Source: Priapulus caudatus
Lineage: Eukaryota; Priapulida; Priapulimorpha; Priapulimorphida; Priapulidae
Length of the DNA stretch: 61,756 nt
NCBI RefSeq assembly: GCF_000485595.1
Contig: NW_014577156.1
Location: 146,717 to 208,472, forward strand
Direction: 5' to 3'
Shown here one piece after another: positions 36,201-48,200 of the stretch (position 1 is its first letter; each line of letters starts with the position of its first letter). A program made the position numbers and the translations under genes. The notes under the pieces were generated by a model, which made no database searches, was not told the origin of the DNA, and saw only the letters and a list, made by a program, of their open reading frames with translations.

Positions 36201-39200
36201 GCTCGGCGCATCTATGAGCCATACCGGGGTGACATGAGCCAGTACGGCATCCAGGAAGAGGGCCTGCTCATGATACAGCTAGCTAACATCAGACTGCAGA
36301 GAGAAGAGATCGTGGATTGCGTTCGCATGCTGGGGGAGTCTGTGCCAAAACTGTTTGCATATGCGCACGAGGTGAGGCAATATCGCACACGTTTTTGGCA
36401 TCCGATAGTTTCTGGCAAAAACCGTATTTATAATCCATATATCTGTATCATTCTGGTAAAAACAAGGTCTCATTCGTACACTCGTCATACCCAGTTTGTG
36501 GGCTAATATGTGTGAAACTGCAGGATTGTTTCAAAAACTTATTAGTATTAAAATTTACTGCATTAAAGTTTGTTAGTATTTGTTGTATAGTGGAAAGCAG
36601 AGGAATTCAATTGTTATTAGATATCACAATAGACCAGATGGAGTTTGGACCAGATTTATCAAGTGCCGTCCTTTTGGTGATTGTAGCAGTAAATGTTTCT
36701 CGTTGTAGGCATCAGAAAGATGTCTTACTTACACCAGTGGTTGTGGCTTTCCAGCTCTTGTTCAGGCTCTGAAGGTGAAGTAGATTTTGAAATTGATTCT
36801 AACATTGTTGATATGCCATTTTCAAACTGATGGTGATCTACTTTTATTTCAATCATGGTTAAATAATAAGAATAAAATAAATTTGAAATTATTTACCCAT
36901 GATTTCAATCAATGGTATTTAAATGATAGTGACTTGATTACATATGGTAATAGGCAAAGGTTGAGCAGCTTTATGTTTCTATGCACACTTTCGTGGTGAG
37001 AATCACAGTCTTACATTCTTGCACAGCTGATGAGGCTTGTTCTAGATTATTTCCAAGTGTGCAGATAATTATCTAACCTACCTTGCTCGCTTGTCTCCGC
37101 CAAGTAGTTATAGTAACCATTGATAATGTTCTTAGTTTTAATGATTGTAATGTTTGTCATTTCTTAAAAAAATAAAAAAACATGTTCAACCTCAACTAAT
37201 ATCTGAAACATTAATTGCCAACTGCATTTATCTCCTGCTCACCCTCTTATAGAGTTTATGCTCCATGGATGAGTTAATAACAGCATATGTGTTTTGCTCC
37301 TGTAATGTTATGCACAGGCCTTCTTTGCTTCATACCACCATGAGTTCAATAGAATTCTGAAGATGGTAAAGGGTCAAGACAAGTCGAATGAGGACGACAA
37401 TTGGTCCCTGTACCAGCAAGCACTGCGCATCATCCAAGTCTGTGGTAATGATTTGATTAAGAATGTTTGCGTAATGTCTATGTGAACGGTGATCAAGACC
37501 TGATAATTATTAATTTTTTCAGTTTAATTATTATAATTAAATACACATTTTTAAATCTGTATCGCTCCCATATGTTTGTTTATATCACTTGCAAGATGTA
37601 ATTAAGCAAATTATTTATGATTTCTACAGGTGAGTTGCTCTTGCACGTCGAAGATTTTGACAAAACGTTAAGAGAGCAGCTGCTATCTGTAGCAACTAAG
37701 TTTACCCCAGTAGCTGACGACATTCCCCTGGAGCTAGAGCATGGGTAAAGCATTATAGATACATAGGGTTTTCTCTGATCTGTCAATCCAGCTTCACATA
37801 ACCTTGGTACGTCAATCACCATTATCAATAGACATGCACGTTTACTGTGTTACCATGACATGAACTTTGTAAATTTGGCGTTGATGTTTTGCTGTGTCCA
37901 TCTCACTCATTACTGTTTCTGTATTTTTTTGCCATAGAACTGACACTCGTGGTAATCCTTTTATGTTGATGGACCAGCTGTTACTAGATAGACAAGCAGA
38001 TAGAATGGCTCTATATGAGCTGATCAACCACTGTAAGAAACACAAGGGTAAGTGTCCTGATACAAAAGGTAGGTATGCTGTGGCAAAAGCATATTGTTAC
38101 CTGGACTGCCACGTGATGCAGAACCTGGGGCCCATTGCCAGAAACAAAACTAGGCTTAGCATTAGTTTTAACATTAACCTCGACTCGTAGACCATTGACG
38201 GAAATATCCTAAAGTTGTGTGAACGAAAAATCGTCGGAATATTCCTCTTTACATTACGAGAGCCTAGACCCTCTCGTAACTTTATGATTAAAGGAATAAT
38301 AGGTTCATTGATTATGCAATGTGGACGAATGCTAGAGTAACTGGCACCTTGTGTAGTTAATAAGTACATTACCTTATAGCCAAACGCGTATTAGTTTGTC
38401 CAATATCACTGCTGGTTACTAAGAAATGTCTAATATCAGTTGTTTCCAGTTTCAAACCGCTGCCGGCAAAGCGGGTGTGATACAGAGTTGTAGTGCACCG
38501 GACATTTTCGGACCCATGCTCGGCCATACGCAATGCTATCATCAGTGATTTCCTAAACATGGACGCTCGTGATAAGGAACTTTTTGTCCGGGCTGTCCAC
38601 GTGCGTCCGTGATTAGTACGTGTGTTTTACTCTATTTCCATGTTTAGTTCGTGGCCGTGGTTACACCGCCGACACCTCCGTTTTATCTGGCGTCCAAAAC
38701 ATACGGGCCGCACAAATGTTTACGTCATCGCTTGACTCCTGGACGTGATGCGGCCATGATGCCGAGGCGCGCCAAAGATTGACACTTTGTGTCTTCCAAT
38801 CACAGCCTACGCCGCACATGTGTTGATATATTTTTAAGGCAGGACCCATATCAGTACCAAATTGCCGATCTCACAAACTAGGGCATTCTGCTAGGCTAGA
38901 ACGGTTTCCTATGATAGAGTTTGGCACAAAAACGAAAATAACACGCTGTTTAGCACACTGCGCTACTTCCTTCTGTTGCATTTTCGCATCTCCGTAATCG
39001 GAATAAGCCCCGCCTTCTTCGTTGATGGACACTGAATGGGGCATCAACGACGTGACCTGTTACTACGTGTAGCTGTTTGGCGAGACTTTTTGCATTTTGC
39101 ATCGAAGTGGAAAAATTCGGCATTTTTACTCGCTTTCGGAAGTGAACGAGTGCGTCATTCATTGAACATTGAAGTTTTTCTTAAAATGCAAGAATTTTGA

Positions 39201-42200
39201 AAATCGCTGACCGCGCTACTCGATTGTTTTAGCCAATGAACGTAGCTGTGTGTGTGACGTCTTGCCCGCGCGCTTTATGCTTGGCTTAGCGGCCTTGAAA
39301 TGGATATCGGAGGCAGGCACCTCGCAACACGCCTGTTTGTTTACATATAGCTTTGTGGACATTTTCTTTGGGGTTCCGAAAAACACAATTCTACTTGACA
39401 ATTTCATGGGCCATTTCAATTGGAGGCTCTGCATAATGGACCCCCAACAAGCCCTTTGACTGACTAGTCAAAAAATTGAAAGGTGTGTATATTGCTCAGC
39501 TCTTATTTAGCCGCCGATAGTTCTTATTTAGAACAAAGTCTTCATTGTTATCTTCTAAAACTACAGACCATCCGCTGACCGCTGTGGAGACGTGCGCCGG
39601 GCCTCGAATTTGGCGCACGTCTCCACTGCGGACAGCGCTTCATACTTGAACATCCCCGCAGTCGCGTGCGCATATCCTGCGGAACTGCGCGTCTCATCCG
39701 CGCGCAGCGCTCAGGATCCACAGCAAAGCTGTGCCACGCAATCTTGTATCATGTCTCTCTGGATGACATTTACGGCACGTAAATGATACGTTGATACATA
39801 TCAACAACCGATTTCAGGTCTCGTTTGTAATGTAACCAGCAGTGATATTGGACAAACTAATACGCATTTGGCTATAAGGTAATGTACTTATTAACTACAC
39901 AAGGTGCCAGTTACTCTAGCATTCGTCAACATTGCATAATCAATGGACCTATTATTCCTTTAAGATGATCATAACCCATTTACACAAACAATTGCAATTA
40001 TAGTGATATCATATTTTATAGTAATTAGTCGAGCGTATGCTTTCCATTGAAAACACATCATAAACATTACTTATCTAGCAATCGCATACCAAAACAAATG
40101 TACAAATGGCATTTGTTCTCTTGTTTTGGATATTTTGATGAGTCACGACTCTCGTGTCGTGTGTTACCGTGTGCAGAATCATGTCTTGCAGCGCAGAATA
40201 AATTCACGACCGCGTCATTTTTCATTGGATAGTATTTATATGTGGTTATACCCATCATAATATGCATAAATTTCTGTGATGTACAATAAATGTGTATGAA
40301 TTTGAATTTTGTGATCGATTCTCATGATATCCAATCAGCAGCATTGTGACATAAAATTATGAAGTTCCTGTTATTGTTTTCTCATAGCTGCGATGCGTTT
40401 CTATCAACGCTTTTCTCGTAGCATTAACATTAGTCATAAGTGTTATCTTAGCATTAACATTAGCATTAACTTTACGATGTTTCTGACAATGGCCCCCTGT
40501 TTTGTAATGCATGTTATATTTTAGGAAAAAATATTTTACAAATTTTGTGAAATTGGATATGGCACAATACTATAAAACATTGATATATCATAGTTATCGT
40601 CGCATCCATGTAAATGATGTTGTAACTGTGGGTGAAGTGAAATTTGAACTGATTTGCTATTTTAACTTGCTCCTGATTTTCAATTGTGGTTTAACATGCA
40701 CTGCTGTGTTATTTTAATGTCTCAACGCACATCTATCGTGCGTGCGTGCGTGCGTGCGTACATGTCTGTGTGTCTGATTGTGAGAGTTCGTGTTTCTAAT
40801 GGTGTTCTGCAGATGAGATATGCCTGCTCTATGACACACAGACGAACGTTCGCACCCTCTGTGAAGATGTACATCGATTCGCCTTCAACGTGGTGTTCTC
40901 ACAGATAGAAAATCACCTGCAGGACATGCATAGCATGAAGGTATTGAGTATTGCGTGTTCATCACGTGTCTTGGAGGTTGGCATACAGGGAAGGCGTACC
41001 TGTCTGTATGTGCATTCCAGATCAGGGATGTAGGCGGCGATTCCTTAATTGTATTTTCGTGTGGCACAGAGCATGAAGATAGACAGAGGTGCGCTACATG
41101 AAATGTAGGCAGCAGTCATTTTCTGTCTGTACGTGTTCTGTAGAGCATGGAGGTAGACAGAGATGACTTACTAGTCTGTGAATGTAGTACAGCTTGTAGG
41201 TAGGGAGTTTTTTTTTTACCTGTCATGCATAATGCATATGGCGCAGAGCATGTAGGTAGGAAGTGATTGCTTTACCTGTATGTGCATATCGCACGGACAG
41301 CCACATATTGCAACCACTGCGATGGCTCAATGGTTGAGGGCTCGCCTCGTATGTGGAAGGTCGGGGGTTCAACTCCCGGCCGGGTCATACCAAAGACTTG
41401 AAAAATGGTACACACGGCTTCTCTGCTTAGCATTCAGCAAATAGAGATAGAGTGTGGCAAGTTAACTCGCAGTGCTACAGTGGACTAACCCCCTACTGTA
41501 GCATTTACTGTGAAAGCAGCTGCGGGGCCTCAGGGTTACAGAAACGGAGATAGGCACTGCCCTATGCGCCTGTAGCTATACGCTATGCGTATGAAGGCGC
41601 GGGAAGGATTTAACTTTTAATGCATATGGCGCAGAGCATGTAGGTAGGAAGTGATTGCTTTACCTGTCTGTGCATATCGCATGGAACATGTAGGTAGACA
41701 GAGTTGTCTTACCTGTGTGTAAATGAAGCACAGCATGTAGGTAGACAGAGTTGTCTTACCTGTGTGTAAATGAAGCACAGCATGTAGGTAGGCAGGGATG
41801 TCTTACGTGTGTGTAAATGTAGCACAGCATGTAAGTAGACAGGGATGGATTACCTATGTGTAAATGGGTTACAGCCCTATAGACCGAAGGTCCGATAGAT
41901 CGAAGGCCCGATAGACCGAAGGTTTATTCGAATACGCAGTGGCTACACGTCCGGAATCGGTCGCCTAGCCTCCAGGCTACGCATCCGGGCATCCGGACAT
42001 CCACTGATGCCGTATTCGAACGTGAATATGCCGCACATCCACCGATGCCACTATAAATCATATGATGCCACTATAAACCATATATATGCCCTAACCCTAA
42101 CCCTAACCCTAAACCTAACCCTAACCCTAACCCTGGTGGGGGCGGCAGCTGGCGTCAAGGACATTCACACTCGGTCGCGAGCCCGCTGTTAATTTCGTCG

Positions 42201-45200
42201 CGAGCTAGGTGGTCATCACTACCAGAATGTGCCGCCTGATCGTTGTTGGTTTTACCTACGGTTGGGAATGTGTCTCTGATCATGCCTAGGCGAATGCAAG
42301 CTTCTCTGCTGATGAAGCGTTTGTCTGAGTTATCAGTGATGTACGTAACTTGGCGTGTCTCAAGCGTATTGCCAGATGCGTCCTTGCCAGAAAAACGTAG
42401 GATTGCTGCGCCCAAGATGTTGATGCCTTTGTTGTTGGCTGCATTCATCCGCAATGTCACTTTGATGAGGTCGGCCTTACTTAGACCGAGCCGATTGATG
42501 ACCTTGATACTCGCCAGGCAACTTTGGCAACCAGTGTCAGCCATTGAAGGAATGACGACCGACCTGGGTGTGGATGTGGGCTTGAGACCAAGACGTTTGT
42601 AGTCTTCAGGGTGTGCTCCCACTGTGAGGTTAATGAACGGCTGAGGTTTGGACTTTTGCTTTATCCAAATGTCTGATAGTTGGTTGTAAAGGTGGTGGTC
42701 GACAGTTATATTTCCACCGTTGTGTCGAGCAGGAGTAGTGATTGTGCACAATTGGTCGAATACCGCACCTTCGTGTTCATCAAATGACTGCCATTGTCTT
42801 GTACTTAGCCTTGTTCCTGCCTCTGCACATGCTGTCAAAGTGGTGGTTCTTGTCATAGTGTTGGCATGTGTGGCCATACGCAGGGCATTCCTTCTGTCTA
42901 ACCTTGGCGAGGTTACGGACTCCGTGGCCTTTTTTACCGCAGTATGAGCACAATTCTGACTTGTCAATTTTCGTATTGTCATACCTACTGCGATCATTTA
43001 GAGAATCGTTCATGCCACGTTTATAAGAGCTGCTGACTGCTTCGGCACCATTAGTGTGTGGGTCGATGAGACGCGAAGCGGAGCGTATGCCCGATTCTTT
43101 CGCCTCAACAAATTGAAACACCTCTTCAAGGGTCATTTCCTGGTTCTTGTCCCCGAGTAGGTCAAGTTGTATTTCGGTGTCGTGTCAACACATCACGGAG
43201 TACAGCCTCTGTGTAGTTCACGTCGTCTGAACAACCAGGACACGTCATGATGAACTTGCATACCCCAGCTTGACCACGGAGGCGAGCGCCGAATGAACGG
43301 ATTGGTTCGTCGCGGTCCTGGCGCATGTTATGCAGGGTAACCCATGCAACCATGGTGTTTTCTTTCCTTACAGCGAGTGTTTTAATGTCTTTCAATACGT
43401 CGCTTTCAGATTTGTTTGCCAACGTGCCACTGGCATTGCGTGTGAGGTCTTTCCTTAAGGGTTCATCACAACACTCCAGTAATTGGATCACCTTGTCCTT
43501 GCCTGACACTTTAGTCGCTGCGACATAGTCATTCCATCGCGATATGAAGTAGGACCAGTCTTCGCTGGTGCCGGCGGAAGATATCGTTGGTCGTTTCACC
43601 CTTTCCATCTTCGCAGTGGCGACACTGTGGGTGGTCGCATTATGGATGGTGGTGTGAGTCGTTATGAGAGCTGCTGCCACGATTGCGTCGACGTCCGGGG
43701 TGGCGTATTCGCACTCGTCGATGGTGCAGTCAATAACCGGCATCGTGTTGTGAGTTCAGGGAGTTGTCAAGCGATAGAAGCGGCTTCACCAGTCAATGAG
43801 TCCCATCATAGATAGGAACACGTCCATTTCGTAAATCAGTCTTTATTCAATACAGATTACAAATGATGGGACTCAATCTAAAACCAATAGAAAAGAGAGT
43901 TACATTGTGGTATATTATTGTCTAATTTCTGGTCCAGAAGAACCTGTAACCTTTTTCTTTTTTTAGTGAGGCACTGAGAATAGTCGTCTTCTGTTTTCTG
44001 TTAGACTCTCATTGATAAATATTTTGTCTGTGGAGGTGAAGCCAATTTCATCAAGTGCCAGTGCAAGTTTTATATGTTCATATATTTTGTCTCTCAAGTT
44101 TCGAGTTGTGAATTTTACAATGATTGATGGTGGGCTCGTAGAGATGTGTTTTTGTAGTCTGTGTAAGACGCTGATGTCTTTCGGTTTGATTCTAATATTC
44201 ATGGCACTAGTCACATCAATTATTAGCGCATGGGTGCTTTCTACACTATTGGAGGGGATTCCTGTGAAAATTAGGGTCTCCCTCTCATGCTGGTCTAGTG
44301 CGTCAATAGCCATAGAGTTAGTACTAGCGATGTGCTCCAGTTTCGAGACGGTAATTAGCTTAAGTACCTTGTTTTCATCAATTATACTATCATACTTCTT
44401 AGCCAAGAAGTCCTGGCTTTTTTCCAGGTGAGCGACAGTTCTGTTGATCCTCTTAAGTTCTTGCGTGAGGGGGCTAACTTATCTTGAATGACTGCCTCAG
44501 TGGGTTGACTGACCTTATTGATGATCGTTCCTTCCATCTCATTTAGCATGATACGGTGTGTATCAGACTGGATGTCGTCGTCAGCCACAGAGGTTGGAAT
44601 CCTTAGTAGGTCTTCCTTTGATAGTTTTTTTTGTTGGGAGGTGCTCATCTTTCGAAAACTGTTGATGTCCGCCATCTTTGTTGTTGTGAAGTTATGGCGG
44701 GAATTTTAATCAGTGCAGCAAATCAGAATTCGTGTAGATCTCTTGGTGATGATAAATCTTGCCTCTTTTTCTGTGTAGTGTGTCCAATCACTGAGAGTCT
44801 AGCCCAGCTTTGTTGCCTCTTAGCGAACTAGCTTACTTCCAAAGATCACAATAATATCAATATCAATATAAATCAATCAGTAGTGGTGGCCGAGCTTCAG
44901 TCGAATTCCGCTTCAGTAGGTACACAGCTGAGCAAACGTTGTGCTGCATTAACAGTTCTTTTCTGTGATAACACATATTATACTTTATGGTTCGATGTTT
45001 ACTCCGTACTAAATTGTGAAATTTGTTTAAATCGTATGTTATCTACATTACTTATGCAATCAGGAGACAAATATATAGTTTTTGTTCCAGGAACTATATG
45101 CGCTAGTGTAGCCCATAGGGTCTATGTCCCCCAGGGTACTACCGGAACGTACCCTGGGTACGGTCCAGTATACCGGAAGGTACCCTGGTCACTATTTGAT

Positions 45201-48200
45201 ATGGTTAGGGTTAGGGAGTAGGCGTAGGCAACTCCCTAGACTCGTTAGTGGAGTAGGCGAGGTACGGTTCGGCATATTAGATAGTACCAGGGTACGTTCC
45301 GGCAGTACCCCAGGGGACATAGACCATCTCAGCGCTAGTGTAGGCCTACTGTTGTCTCTTCACTCCCAAACAACTTCTGTCTGTCTATATGCCGAAACAG
45401 CCTCCGACGCGGTTTCGAGAATCCCAATGTTTGGAGCACATTTCTGGCTCAATAAGAACATTTCGTGATGTTTGCATACTGCAGTTATACTCATCGTAGG
45501 TGTATGTAGCCTAGGCTTTTTGTTTGCGAGGTTTATCCACTTTAAACAGTGTATAGGGCAAGCTAAAATATTTAATGAAGCATGTAATTCTTTTTAAATT
45601 GAATTCTTTCTATTATTTTATAAACACCATCTCAGTATCGCGTAGATATCCTAGGCTGTTGTAGAAATCTGGGTCAAATTATTTGGTGTGCTTGTATTGC
45701 AGCCAAAATTGTTACCGCAAAAAAATCAAGAGTACTGATTGACTGGTGCGTGTCGTTACAGCACATGTATTGTAGCACTGTGTATGGAACACATGTGAGC
45801 AGAGCTGTTGATTACATGTCAGTCTTTAGCACATGCAGATCGAACGTATTGGTGTGTTTTAGCCACAGAAATATTTATATAGTAACTGATTGTTTACTAT
45901 ACATGAGTATGGCTTTGACATACTCATAATGCGTTATGAAAGTATTGGAATACATATTATAACAGTAAAATAACATTCGAATTCTACCATTCATGTCGAC
46001 TGACTCGTCCTGTCTATGTATGGTAATACGTATTGTATCGTGCCCTACGTATCAAGATATATGTATCGTTTCGTGACCCTAGTGTATCGTTACAACTCCA
46101 TAATCAACAATTTACAATTTCATCTGTATGATGTCAGCCATCAGTTGTACAGATGAGCACTGGAGTGAATTTGTTGTATTATTTTAGGCATGGCAGTTGG
46201 ATAAAGCAGGTGGCGCACTGATGGTAGACTTGCCATCATTTGGACTGTCACCACAAGAGTATATTACAAAGGTGTGTTATATGTGCATAGAATTATATAC
46301 ATAGTGACAATGACAATTTACTTGTTATGTGGTAGTTTTTAATGTCAAGTGATTAATCGATTGGAAATCTGAGAAAGCTTGGAATGCTTTCATCACATGT
46401 GTTGAAAGTTTAAAATAAGTGATGTGTTTATCACGGGTGTTTAAATTTGTTCCTAATATGCAGCAACCCTAGCATAGTGATAACAAGCGGGTGTGAAAAC
46501 AAACTGTCAACTAGCTGATTGTTTAACGTTGTGTAGATTGGTCAGTACCTGATGACGCTACCGCAGCACATAGAGCCGTTCATCATTGGTGACAACGCTG
46601 CCCTTCTTGCAGCCCTGCAGCATGCACGTCTGCCATACACCGATGGCAAAGGTAGGTGACGATGCAGTACTGCCCAAAGATCGTATAGTGCCGGAGGCAC
46701 AAGATAAACCACTCATGCGAAATCACGTGCAATGACGTGTAGTACGCAATGGAGCGCCACATCCGCCATTTTAGGAAGCAAAACCCGCTCCGTGTCTGTT
46801 TGATACATAGAAATAATATGGATAACCATGGTTAATATATATATATATATATATTATAATATAATGTAATAGATAATATTTTTATGCCAATAGCTGTATC
46901 AAATCTCTCATTCAGTGTACAAAAATCTAACAATGATTCATAATCGGATGTTACCTAAGTAGTATGTACACAGTGCAGTGGTTGTAGTGTCAGACAGTGG
47001 TACAGTGCACAGGCACTTCATTGACCGTCTCAAACAAATAATGGTAAATAAACACTAAATGCATCTACTATCAAAGTATTAATGTTTCTCTACTCTATTT
47101 CGCCTATTATTGTCGATAACTTGCTGTAAATGCCGTTTAAATGCTCATCTGCAACACACAAGTAGTGAAGTACACCGCACGTACGCCCTGTGCACAAACA
47201 ACACTGCCACTGGTACTACATGTATCAACAAAGATTGCACAACTCTTTCACGATGGATTTCGACAAAAAAGAATTGTTTTCTCACCTTTCCGTATTCGTG
47301 GGAACTGAAGAAAGACAGCTCGGGCTTACACTGACGATTCGAGCAATTACAGGCAGAACAGTAAGCTGAGCTGACAGCCACAGCAGCAGACAGTTGCACA
47401 GTAGCAGATACAGCCAGCATCGGGAACTTCGTGTGAACTTGCTTCCTAAAATGGCCGTTGTGGCGCGACCCATGACCTCTACGCTATGATTGGAGAGTGG
47501 TTTATCTTGTGCCTCCGGCACTATACGATCTTTGGTACTGCCTATTGTCTCAGCGCTGCTACTGCTCTTGCGAGGAAAGCGTAGGAATTACTGAATATTT
47601 TAAAGCATACATTACTCTAGGTTCTATGGATATTTTTAGTTAAAATAGGTTAGAATTACGACATAAAAAGTTACAAAATCATTTAACATTCATCAGAATT
47701 TTTGTTAAATGTTTTATAACTGACAGCTATACTGTTGCTTACAACGACGGTGGCGCCACTGGGAGCACAACCACTGAAAAAGTTGTACAAAGCAACGTTC
47801 CGGCTGCATGCTACAGACCGAGGGTGTTTCTTATTTATTAATTTAGCAGGAGAACGATTGCAATATCTTATTAACTACACTTAGTTTCAGTTAAAATATG
47901 GAAGAATTTGTCCTAAAATAAAAATCGTTCAGCTAAATAGCAGTTAGGTACCATAACTGCACTTTTGTTATTAGCCCTCGGTCTGCAACGTGCAAAATAA
48001 ATAAGCAAATGTGCAACTTTTTCAGGGTGGCAGCGCAATCGCGCGGTGTCATGTTAGCGGTCAAAATAAAAGATTTCAAAATTCACTGTTGTTTTAAGAC
48101 AAACGTGAATGCGTGATTATAGAAATTTGTAGGTATATGCTATTATTTATGCACTTACTATCATATTATACTCTAAAATTCTAGGGGAACGTATCCCTAT

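Noticed and set aside
36069-36506. 145-codon single-exon gene
   Set aside because: The open frame includes COG7 exon 12 but runs on into both introns; the splice sites at 36168/36169 and 36371/36372 give the correct COG7 segment.
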